A DNA stretch of 51,060 nt from contig CAMJBT010000018.1 of NCBI GenBank assembly GCA_946403965.1, forward strand, positions 1-51,060, written 5' to 3'. Under the pieces are notes generated by a model. That model did no database searches. It was not told where the DNA came from and saw only the letters and a program-made list of their open reading frames with translations. The position numbers and the translations under genes were made by a program. Shown here piece by piece: positions 1 through 7,028 of the stretch. This DNA is from an uncultured Pseudobutyrivibrio sp. GTDB taxonomy: Bacteria; Bacillota; Clostridia; Lachnospirales; Lachnospiraceae. The stretch's first letter is position 1. Every line of letters starts with the position of its first letter.

Positions 1-52
1 GAGCACTTGGCTACGGACCAAGGTGTCGGGGGTTCGAATCCTCTCACGCACG
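1..52 (+). tRNA. tRNA-Arg(ACG), 3' part only
   Basis: The window opens inside a tRNA. Positions 6-10 and 18-22 form the anticodon stem (CTTGG/CCAAG) around the loop CTACGGA, giving anticodon ACG at 13-15. A five-base variable loop, a T arm with the TTCGAAT loop at 33-39 and the acceptor 3' strand 45-51 follow, with discriminator G at 52. CCA is not encoded. The 5' half lies outside the window, so the acceptor and D stems cannot be checked fully. Confidence 0.88.
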
Positions 53-64
53 CTTTCAATTAGG

Positions 65-102
65 CCTGAAACCCTTTATTTTAAAGGATTTCAGGTTTTT
101 CC
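65..102 (+). terminator. Intrinsic terminator of the tRNA gene
   Basis: CCTGAAA at 65-71 pairs with TTTCAGG at 89-95, with further pairing of CCTTT and AAAGG inside, and a T run follows. It lies 12 bases after the tRNA end. Confidence 0.8.
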
Positions 103-467
103 TTTTGTCTAAAAAAGTGTTCACCTGTGTTCATGTTTCTAAATTCATCACGTTCATTTCTGAATAGAATAATCGTATCATCAGCTCCTTCTGTTAAATT
201 ACCAAGCTAAATAGGGAATGGAGAACTATAATTGTCTTGTTTCTTCTGCAACTTCTAATAGTTACGCCTGTTTTTATTGATAATATACTAGAACTACAGA
301 AAAAATTCAATTTGAAAATGATCCTAAAAAGTAGTTAGAAGAAAATGAGGTCACTATTGCAATGTTTAACCTAATTATAGTAGAGAAATTGTTAGCTGCG
401 GATAGCGGCAAAGCTTGAATAACATCCTATTAATTGATTCAACGTTTCGTTGTTTATAGAAAATGAG
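103..467. other. Gene-free stretch with a possible decayed coding remnant
   Basis: No intact gene is visible here. On the plus strand one frame reads open from about 253 to 300 and, after a shift at the A run near 300, a second frame continues to a TGA at 416-418, broken by one internal TAG. The last part encodes a peptide ending LLAADSGKA. This pattern of a frameshift plus a stop suggests a degenerated gene, but the family is not recognised and chance is possible. Confidence 0.25.
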
Positions 468-473
468 TATAAT
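468..473 (+). promoter_or_regulatory. Putative -10 box (TATAAT) for the GNAT gene
   Basis: A perfect TATAAT lies 28 bases before the start codon, with a GGGAG ribosome binding site at 488-492. No good -35 box was found at 17 bases (TTTCGT-like sequence only), so the promoter call is moderate. Confidence 0.4.
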
Positions 474-500
474 GAGTATCATAAGATGGGAGAATAACAA

Positions 501-1052
501 ATGAGAATACGAGAAAAAGAATTTAATTTACCTAATGGGAAAATTGCTATTATTAAAAGTCCAACTGAAGAGGATGCTGTTCAACTTAAATATCATAGGG
601 AAAAGACTGCTAAAGAGACGCATTTTATGGCTAGGGAGCCAGAGGATGGCCCGTTAAATTACGAGAAGGTTAAAGAGGGAATTTTGGTAATGGAAAAAAG
701 CCAGACGGATTTTCTGGTAAGTGCATTTGTTGATGGTGAGCTTATTGGAGATCTTGGTGTTATGGTGGTAAGACCACATATAAAATATCATCATAGAGCA
801 TATCTTGGTATGTCAATTCAGCAGAAATATACATGTATGGGTCTGGGTAGTTTTATGATGAGGGTTGCATTAGAGCAGGCAAAAGAAAATGGATTTGAAC
901 AGGTAGAACTTGGCGTATTCTCTGACAATGATAGAGCACGACATATGTACGAAAAGACAGGATTTAAGGCTTTTGGAATGTATCCTAGGGCATTCAAGTT
1001 GCCAGAGGGAACTTTTTGTGATGAAATAATAATGGTAAATTTCTTAGATTAG
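501..1052 (+). CDS. GNAT family N-acetyltransferase
   Basis: This 183-residue protein is a cytoplasmic acetyl-CoA-dependent N-acetyltransferase of the GNAT superfamily. The acetyl-CoA binding motif region is at about residues 107-160, with the Q/R-x-x-G-x-G/A-like segment read here as YTCMGLGSFMM, followed by the typical NDRARHMYEKTGF ending of motif B. The length is normal for a single-domain GNAT. The acceptor substrate cannot be told from sequence; relatives acetylate ribosomal proteins, polyamines or antibiotics. A GGGAG ribosome binding site supports the ATG start. It probably shares a transcript with the downstream DNA glycosylase, 52 bases away, and both end at the terminator at 1804-1840. 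Confidence 0.85.
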   Translation: MRIREKEFNLPNGKIAIIKSPTEEDAVQLKYHREKTAKETHFMAREPEDGPLNYEKVKEGILVMEKSQTDFLVSAFVDGELIGDLGVMVVRPHIKYHHRAYLGMSIQQKYTCMGLGSFMMRVALEQAKENGFEQVELGVFSDNDRARHMYEKTGFKAFGMYPRAFKLPEGTFCDEIIMVNFLD

Positions 1053-1104
1053 AAAGATAATCATAATAAGCAGTTAATACAAAACATCAAAGGGGGAGTT
1101 ACTC

Positions 1105-1803
1105 ATGTCTATAAACGACGAAATAATTCAACGGTTAAAGAGCTTACAAGATATTGAGTATAAAAACTTTCAGTCCAAGCTTATTCCCACAGTAAGTTCA
1201 GATTATTTTATAGGTGTTCGAACTCCAGAGCTTAGAAAGTTTGCAAGGGAGTTGGCAAAGAGAACAGATATAGATGAATTTCTAGATGGACTGCCACATG
1301 ATTATTTTGATGAGAATCAGCTTCATGCATTTATTTTATCAGAGATGAAGGATTATGAATCCTGTATCAAAAAGTTGAATGAATTTCTTCCTTATGTGGA
1401 TAATTGGGCTACCTGTGATCAGATGTCACCTAAAATATTCAAAAAGCACAAGCAGGAACTGGTGCAAGAGATTGAAAAATGGATTGGATCTGATTATACA
1501 TACACAGTTCGATTTGCAATTGGTATGCTTATGGAACTTTACTTGGATGAAGATTTTGATACCGTATATGCGGATATGGTAGCGGATGTCCATTCTGAAG
1601 AGTATTATATAAACATGATGATTGCATGGTATTTTGCCACTGCTCTTGCAAAGCAATATTATGCAATAATTCCATATATAGTTGAGCAACGACTGGATGA
1701 TTGGACACATAACAAGACAATTCAAAAAGCTATAGAGAGTAATAGAATTACGTCGGACCAGAAAACGTATTTACGAACCTTGAAAGTAAAAATTAAGAAA
1801 TAG
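1105..1803 (+). CDS. DNA alkylation repair protein, AlkD family
   Basis: The 232-residue product matches the AlkC/AlkD family of DNA glycosylases, all-helical HEAT-like repeat proteins that excise N3- and N7-alkylpurines in base excision repair. Visible hallmarks are FIGVRTPELRKFAREL near residues 35-49, NWATCDQMSPKIF near 98-110 (containing the W and D expected in the active-site cleft) and the MIAWYFATALAK segment near 172-183. Length fits the family (about 220-240). The start is supported by the AGGGGGAG ribosome binding site near 1091. It ends just before a strong terminator. The specific substrate range is not predictable. Confidence 0.88.
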   Translation: MSINDEIIQRLKSLQDIEYKNFQSKLIPTVSSDYFIGVRTPELRKFARELAKRTDIDEFLDGLPHDYFDENQLHAFILSEMKDYESCIKKLNEFLPYVDNWATCDQMSPKIFKKHKQELVQEIEKWIGSDYTYTVRFAIGMLMELYLDEDFDTVYADMVADVHSEEYYINMMIAWYFATALAKQYYAIIPYIVEQRLDDWTHNKTIQKAIESNRITSDQKTYLRTLKVKIKK

Positions 1804-1840
1804 AAAAAGCTAGACCGGGTCAGCGGTCTAGCTTTTCTTA
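1804..1840. terminator. Bidirectional intrinsic terminator
   Basis: A-run, then AAGCTAGACC at 1807-1816 pairing with GGTCTAGCTT at 1825-1834, then a T-run. The A/T tracts on both sides let it serve the alkylation repair gene on the plus strand and the convergent GH16 gene on the minus strand. Confidence 0.85.
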
Positions 1841-1863
1841 AATTGGGAGAATATGTAAAAAAA

Positions 1864-4341
1864 TTAATGAGTTGCCTCGGTAACAATTGGTGTGTCTCTT
1901 CTTCCAGATTCACCTACTGGTGTGTATCCGTACATATAAGACACAGTGTCTCCATTATTTGGAATGGTTATTGTATAAAGGTTTGGAACACTAGATGATT
2001 TTTCCATTACATATCCACCGAGTTCAGAAAGAACAGGATTGTTTTTATTGAATCCACAGAACACAAGTGGTGTACTTTCATTTTCATTTGCATAGATGTA
2101 GAAAGTTAATGTTCCATCATTATTCTTAATGAATCCTTTTTCTCCAACGGGCTGAATAGTACCTTGTGAAGGTGTATCAGGATTAGTATTCACTGGTGTT
2201 TCTACAGGAGTTGTTCCTGGATTATTTATAGGAGTACTACCTGAATTATTATCCCCAGGAGTCCATGTTCCAGCTTCCTTGTAAACTCGAACATAGTCAA
2301 CTGCCATTTCAGCAGAGTTGAAGTTGCTATCAGGAACAATTCCGCCATCAAACCAACCGCCTACGGCAAGGTTCATAATAATGAAGAAGTCCTGATCGAA
2401 AGGAGCTGTATCTGTTTTGCTACCTGCTGAATACCACTGTTCCTTTGAAATGTTAGAGAAACAATGGCCATCAACGTACCATTTTATGCGATCTGGTTCC
2501 CAGATGCAGCTGTAAACGTGATAATCATCTGCAAATGTTGAACCGTCAGCAAAAATATAATCAGCACCAGTATATTTGTTGTTTGGCCACTGACCGCCAT
2601 AGTGGATTGTACCACTAGTAGAATTTGTAACTCGACCTCTAGCTTCCATTACATCAATTTCACCAGAAGAAGCCCATTGTCCATAGATATCATCATTTGG
2701 TAATAACCAAAGAGCTGGCCATAATCCCTTTCCTTCAGGAAGTTTTGCTCTAAAATCTATACGTCCATATGTGAATTTTACCTTGTCTCTAGAAACAATT
2801 TTTCCAGAAGCATAGTCTGCTGTTACTTGAGTGTGAGCAGGATCTGTACATGTGAATGTTTTTGGATTATGCTTTGCAACAAGGTGAAGACTGCCGTCTC
2901 TTACGTAGATGTTTTCTGAACTATCAGTGTAGTATTCTTTTTCGTTATTGCCCCATCCAGCAGTGCCTGGCTCCGATTCATCAAGAAGGAAGCCAGTGTC
3001 GTAGCTCCAACTATTCATATCAAGAGCATTACCGTTGAATTCATCATTGTAATATAAAGTCCAACCATCTAAAGCATTGGCGTCACTGTTTGCTCCACCT
3101 ACAGTAATATCATCCATAGGAACATCAGCAGGACGGTATGCATCAGGCGCACCAACAAATTGATATTCAACATAGTTTTGTCCAATACTTCCTCCATGCT
3201 GACCATTTTCTGGATAACCAACACGAAGTTTAAAATCCTCTGTTACAGGCTGGAACCAAAGACCGTAAACATAATCATCAAAATATCCCCACTGATTTTT
3301 AGAAGAATATTTTACATAACCGTTTCCTTGATAAAACCAATTGCTATATGAACTGTCTCCTAGAGGAACCCAATTGCTGCCGTTATAAATTTCTATAACG
3401 AAATTATCAAGTTCTTTATTAGTTGGAAGTCCATTGTTATTTGTTTCACCAATGTAAGGGAAAACAAGTCCGCAGGCTCCTGATTTAGAATCTGCTGTTA
3501 TAGTAGTTGATCCATTTGGATAGAGCTGATAATTGCTACGACCAGTATCAGAGTAGTTTATCGTATATACGGTATTAATATTTTCATTACCCTTAAGAGC
3601 AATCTTTACATTGATTGAACCCATTTCATCAATCTTGAACCAGTAGCCATATTGCTCTACACCGAAGTTTTTATCATAGATCCAACCAGATGCGGAGTTG
3701 TTATCAATATTTACATAATGGCTGTCATCCTCATTTACTCCTTTTACATATACAACTAAGCTGGAAGCTTCGGTGTTGTAATTATTTCCACCAGATACGG
3801 CATATGGGAAAGCAATGAATCCTGAACCTGTTCTGTTTGCTGAAATGGTTGTATCACCATTTGGAGCAAGTGCTGTAATGGAGCTTGAATCTGCCTTGTT
3901 CAGAATAAGGTTGTAGTCTAATGTAACATTTGGATTTGACTTTGAATAAAGCTGAACATATGTAGTTTCTGTAACCTTGAACCAGTATCCATTGAAACCA
4001 CTGTCTGACCAGTGACCCCAGTTAGAGTTGTAAACATATTTGTCTACTGAATCAATGTCAACCCACTGTCCATCAACCTTCACATTTACACCTAGATCAT
4101 TAACTACATCATCCCAGCTGCTTTCTCCCCCATTAAAAATTGGCATCTGGAATCCGTAGCTAGCTTCTGTCATACCTGAAGCTGTTAGTGTAGGACCATC
4201 CTTGTAGTCCATTGATTGAATTGTTGCATGGCTAGCTTCTTCTGCATGTACTTCAATTGAAGTCATTGGTGCGAAGCTTGTAACACTTACAGATGCTGCT
4301 ACAATGCCCATGCAAAGTTTTGTTAATTTTGTTCTTTTCAA
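1864..4341 (-). CDS. Secreted GH16 beta-glucanase with three N-terminal repeats
   Basis: An 825-residue secreted enzyme. A Sec signal peptide spans residues 1-34 (cleavage near VHA-EE). Residues 425-687 are a GH16 domain with the signature E561-I-D563-V-M-E566, where E561 is the nucleophile and E566 the acid/base; the ALWLLPND and FDQDFFIIMNLAVGGW segments fit laminarinase-type beta-1,3 or 1,3-1,4-glucanases. Residues 49-398 hold three tandem units of about 115-125 residues, each containing G-(Y/L)-W-F-(K/Q) (at 118, 232 and 360). A Thr/Pro/Asn linker (690-732) leads to a C-terminal beta-rich domain (733-825). I do not recognise either accessory region; carbohydrate binding is inferred. The start is TTG, chosen because GGAGGAG (4349-4355) lies 7 bases upstream. 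No cell-wall anchor is seen. Confidence 0.88.
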   Translation of the reverse strand: MKRTKLTKLCMGIVAASVSVTSFAPMTSIEVHAEEASHATIQSMDYKDGPTLTASGMTEASYGFQMPIFNGGESSWDDVVNDLGVNVKVDGQWVDIDSVDKYVYNSNWGHWSDSGFNGYWFKVTETTYVQLYSKSNPNVTLDYNLILNKADSSSITALAPNGDTTISANRTGSGFIAFPYAVSGGNNYNTEASSLVVYVKGVNEDDSHYVNIDNNSASGWIYDKNFGVEQYGYWFKIDEMGSINVKIALKGNENINTVYTINYSDTGRSNYQLYPNGSTTITADSKSGACGLVFPYIGETNNNGLPTNKELDNFVIEIYNGSNWVPLGDSSYSNWFYQGNGYVKYSSKNQWGYFDDYVYGLWFQPVTEDFKLRVGYPENGQHGGSIGQNYVEYQFVGAPDAYRPADVPMDDITVGGANSDANALDGWTLYYNDEFNGNALDMNSWSYDTGFLLDESEPGTAGWGNNEKEYYTDSSENIYVRDGSLHLVAKHNPKTFTCTDPAHTQVTADYASGKIVSRDKVKFTYGRIDFRAKLPEGKGLWPALWLLPNDDIYGQWASSGEIDVMEARGRVTNSTSGTIHYGGQWPNNKYTGADYIFADGSTFADDYHVYSCIWEPDRIKWYVDGHCFSNISKEQWYSAGSKTDTAPFDQDFFIIMNLAVGGWFDGGIVPDSNFNSAEMAVDYVRVYKEAGTWTPGDNNSGSTPINNPGTTPVETPVNTNPDTPSQGTIQPVGEKGFIKNNDGTLTFYIYANENESTPLVFCGFNKNNPVLSELGGYVMEKSSSVPNLYTITIPNNGDTVSYMYGYTPVGESGRRDTPIVTEATH

Positions 4342-4371
4342 CTTTTTTCTCCTCCTTTTTTATATGGGTAC

Positions 4372-4397
4372 AATTTTATTATTTTGACGATAAAATT
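4372..4397. promoter_or_regulatory. Inverted repeat upstream of the GH16 gene
   Basis: AATTTTAT (4372-4379) and ATAAAATT (4390-4397) form an 8-bp inverted repeat with a 10-base spacer, 31 bases above the TTG start of the minus-strand glucanase. It could be an operator in the glucanase promoter, but it is very AT-rich and may be chance. Confidence 0.25.
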
Positions 4398-4416
4398 AAA
4401 GGAGGATTTTTTTATT

Positions 4417-4476
4417 ATGGTGTTATTATTTTGTATGAGGTTTCTTTATTTAATAGAATATGCTGAAAAGAATTGA
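4417..4476 (+). CDS. Possible 19-residue small ORF
   Basis: An AAAGGAGG ribosome binding site (4398-4405) precedes an ATG at 4417 by 11 bases, opening a 19-codon frame to a TGA at 4474-4476 that encodes a hydrophobic-start peptide beginning MVLLFCMRFLYL. It lies in the divergent region between the GH16 and esterase genes. The only support is the ribosome binding site; it may equally be fortuitous. Confidence 0.2.
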   Translation: MVLLFCMRFLYLIEYAEKN

Positions 4477-4562
4477 AACTGAATTAATCAAAAATCAGAC
4501 ACTAAGAGTTTATTTTTACGTTATAATATTTATTAAGTAATTTAGGATGAAGGGAGAACACA

Positions 4563-5306
4563 ATGTATATTATTGATGATGGAATCAAATTAAATGCAAA
4601 GCTTGATATGCCAGAGCAAGGGGCTGAAAAATGCCCTCTTTGTATAGTGATTCATGGGTTTACAGGGCATATTGAGGAAAATCATATTGTTGCAGTGGCA
4701 AAGGGGTTAAATCAAATTGGTGTGGCCACACTTAGAGTGGATATGTTTGGTCATGGAAATAGTGATGGAGAGTTTAGAGAGCATAATTTATATAAATGGC
4801 TTAATAATATTTTAGCGGTTGTTGATTATGCTAAAAAATTGGAATTCGTTACTGATATTTATATCTGTGGTCATTCACAAGGGGGACTTGTAGTGACTCT
4901 TGCAGCAGCAATGGAAAGAGACACTATTAAAGCTCTTATTCCACTTTCGCCAGCATATGTAATTATTGAGGGCGCAAAGCAGGGAATGCTCCTGGGACAG
5001 CCATTTGATCCGGAACATATTCCTGATGAGTTAGTTTCCTGGGATGGACTCACTTTAAATGGAAATTATATAAGGGTTGCTCAAACTATAAATTTAGATG
5101 AAGCTATAGAGAAATTCCAAGGGCCAGTGTTTATAGTACATGGTGACGCTGACGAAACAGTACCAGTTCAGTATGCAATTGATGCTTCTAAAAAATTCAA
5201 AAATTGTAAATTAGAGCTTATTAAAGATGATAGTCATTGTTATGATAATCATTTGGATTTGATGGTAGAAGCTGTGAAAAATTTTGTAAATGAAATTAAG
5301 TCTTAA
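4563..5306 (+). CDS. Alpha/beta hydrolase, feruloyl (cinnamoyl) esterase Est1E-like
   Basis: The 247-residue protein has the size, domain plan and sequence feel of Est1E from Butyrivibrio proteoclasticus, an esterase releasing ferulic and p-coumaric acid from plant arabinoxylan; this comparison is from memory. The catalytic triad is visible: Ser105 in GHSQGG, Asp197 in HGDADETVP and His225 in DDSHCYD, at the same numbers as I recall for Est1E. HGFTGH (31-36) forms the oxyanion-hole region, and the segment around 130-170 is the small lid insertion. There is no signal peptide, so it acts on imported feruloylated oligosaccharides (inference). A GAAGGGAG ribosome binding site precedes ATG, and a terminator follows at 5372-5410. 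Its neighbours are the secreted glucanases, consistent with hemicellulose use. Confidence 0.85.
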   Translation: MYIIDDGIKLNAKLDMPEQGAEKCPLCIVIHGFTGHIEENHIVAVAKGLNQIGVATLRVDMFGHGNSDGEFREHNLYKWLNNILAVVDYAKKLEFVTDIYICGHSQGGLVVTLAAAMERDTIKALIPLSPAYVIIEGAKQGMLLGQPFDPEHIPDELVSWDGLTLNGNYIRVAQTINLDEAIEKFQGPVFIVHGDADETVPVQYAIDASKKFKNCKLELIKDDSHCYDNHLDLMVEAVKNFVNEIKS

Positions 5307-5371
5307 AATATGTAGACATGATAATCAAGTTTAGTTAATTCTAGTAATCTAAGTGAAGCTATTGATTACAC

Positions 5372-5410
5372 AAAACGTCACGCCGGCTGTTGCTAGTGTG
5401 ACGTTTTTTA
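5372..5410 (+). terminator. Intrinsic terminator of the esterase gene
   Basis: AAACGTCAC (5373-5381) pairs with GTGACGTTT (5398-5406) and a T run follows. A loosely similar GCCGGCT..TTGCTAG sequence recurs at about 5434-5453, near the end of the convergent small secreted protein gene. Confidence 0.8.
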
Positions 5411-5485
5411 TAGGAAATTATTCTGTAATTCCTATGCCGGCTCTCATTGCTAGAGTATTGCAAAGAAAAACTCTTTCTTGAAGTC

Positions 5486-5920
5486 TTAGTCATAGTTCAT
5501 AATTTGAGATACTGTATATGAATCTAGGTATTCACATGCATAGATAGTTCCGTCTCCAGCAATGAGACATGGTGTACCATTTACAGTGAAGAAATCATAG
5601 ATAAGTGTGCCGCCAAATGTGTATTGCTGGCAAGCTCCAATATCCATTCTGTAGGCATCTTGAACTACATATGAGGTGTAGACATGTCCAGCACCATCAT
5701 TTATGTAGGCAATATCATCGCTACCGTTTTTTTCATAAAGTGCAATGACAATCTCTTTGCCGTTATCAGTCTGGCCATGTAGGCAAGTCAGAAATCTGGT
5801 GTCATTTAGATAGATTCCTGATTCATTGGCTGCTTGGGCTTGAATTGGCAACCAGAGTGGGGAAATGATGAAACCAAATGCCATTGTGATTGCTATAAGT
5901 TTTGATAAATTTTTTTTCAT
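5486..5920 (-). CDS. Small secreted protein of unknown function
   Basis: A 144-residue protein with a clear Sec signal peptide (MKKN start, hydrophobic core to about residue 25, AQAA cleavage site near residue 31). The mature part of about 113 residues is predicted beta-rich, with GKEIVIALYEKNG, GHVYTSYVVQDAYRM and TFGGTLIYDFFTVNG, and has three cysteines (at about residues 48, 97 and 118, plus one near 129), which may form disulfides. I do not recognise a family. GAGAGG at 5932-5937 lies 11 bases before the ATG. It is monocistronic and convergent with the esterase gene. A role at the cell surface is inferred only from the signal. Confidence 0.7.
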   Translation of the reverse strand: MKKNLSKLIAITMAFGFIISPLWLPIQAQAANESGIYLNDTRFLTCLHGQTDNGKEIVIALYEKNGSDDIAYINDGAGHVYTSYVVQDAYRMDIGACQQYTFGGTLIYDFFTVNGTPCLIAGDGTIYACEYLDSYTVSQIMNYD

Positions 5921-6009
5921 AGTTCTATATACCTCTCTTTTTGATTTAGTATCTGGTTAGAATGTTACATGATAAATTGTCATAAAAGTGTCACAGTGGA
6001 TTTGCTGTG

Positions 6010-6039
6010 TTGACAAAGGGATAGTGTTGAAAGTACAAT
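6010..6039 (+). promoter_or_regulatory. Sigma-A type promoter of larE
   Basis: TTGACA (6010-6015) and TACAAT (6034-6039) with an 18-base spacer, 31 bases before the larE start codon. Confidence 0.7.
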
Positions 6040-6069
6040 AAAACCTATCGAAAAGGTGGGTAAATTGCG

Positions 6070-6879
6070 ATGGAAAAGTATAATAAGTTAATTGAATATT
6101 TTAAAGACCTTGGAAGTGTAGCTATTGCATTTTCAAGCGGTGTGGATTCAACATTTCTTTTATATGCTGCACATGAAGCTTTAGGAGAAAAGGTGATTGC
6201 GGTAACAGCATCATCATGTTCTTTTCCAAAGAGGGAATTAAATGAAGCGAAAGAATATTGTAAATCTATTGGGGTGAGACATTTTATAGTTGAATCAGAA
6301 GAACTTGAGATAGAAGGTTTTTCAAAAAATCCTCCTAACCGTTGTTATTTATGTAAGCGAGAGCTTTTTGAAAAAATCTTTGATTTGGCAAAAAAAGAAG
6401 GAATAGCCTATGTGGCCGAGGGATCAAATTTGGATGATAATGGCGACTATCGACCAGGCCTTCAGGCAGTTGCAGAACTTGGGGCAAAAAGTCCTTTGCG
6501 AGAGATAGGTTTCACCAAGCAGGAAATCAGGGTGTATTCTGCAAAGTTTGGACTTCCTACAGCAACAAAACAGTCTTTTGCATGTCTTGCCAGTCGTTTT
6601 CCTTATGGAGAAACAATTAGTAAGGAGAAGCTAAGCATGGTGGACAAGGCAGAGCAGCTCCTTCTGGATATGGGCTTTAACCAATTCAGAGTGAGAATTC
6701 ATGGCGATAATGTGGCTAGAATTGAGCTGCAGCCAGAAGATTTTTCACGTATGTTAGATGAAAGTCTTCGTATTCGTATATACGATTCTTTCAAGGAATA
6801 TGGCTTTGCATATGTAGCTCTTGATTTATGTGGATACAGGACTGGAAGCATGAATGAAACACTAAAAATTAAAGATTAA
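6070..6879 (+). CDS. larE: ATP-dependent sacrificial sulfur transferase LarE
   Basis: The 269-residue protein is LarE, a PP-loop ATP pyrophosphatase that adenylates and thiolates the pyridinium biscarboxylic acid precursor of the nickel-pincer nucleotide (NPN) cofactor of lactate racemase and related enzymes. The PP-loop FSSGVDSTF is at residues 21-29, and the conserved PNRCYLCK and CLASRFPYG motifs are present. Cys92, Cys95 and Cys172 match the three-cysteine subgroup thought to bind a [4Fe-4S] cluster and so act catalytically, unlike the single-cysteine sacrificial enzyme of Lactobacillus plantarum. No larA, larB or larC lies in this window. It has its own promoter and terminator. AAGGTGGG precedes the ATG. 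Older annotations call this family a PP-loop or ExsB-like protein. Confidence 0.88.
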   Translation: MEKYNKLIEYFKDLGSVAIAFSSGVDSTFLLYAAHEALGEKVIAVTASSCSFPKRELNEAKEYCKSIGVRHFIVESEELEIEGFSKNPPNRCYLCKRELFEKIFDLAKKEGIAYVAEGSNLDDNGDYRPGLQAVAELGAKSPLREIGFTKQEIRVYSAKFGLPTATKQSFACLASRFPYGETISKEKLSMVDKAEQLLLDMGFNQFRVRIHGDNVARIELQPEDFSRMLDESLRIRIYDSFKEYGFAYVALDLCGYRTGSMNETLKIKD

Positions 6880-6894
6880 GTAGATATTTGAGTA

Positions 6895-6934
6895 AGTGGC
6901 ACTTTGGATTAATCCGAGGTGCTGCTTTTTTTTG
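6895..6934 (+). terminator. Intrinsic terminator of larE
   Basis: AGTGGCAC (6895-6902) pairs, with G-U pairs, to GTGCTGCT (6919-6926), with GGATT/AATCC pairing inside, followed by eight or more T. Confidence 0.75.
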
Positions 6935-7028
6935 AATGAATTTGATAAAAAAAGTTTATATTCGATATAAAAATAATAATTTGGAATCTAATATTTAGTT
7001 AAAGTTAAATATAAAAAGGAGAAGGAAT

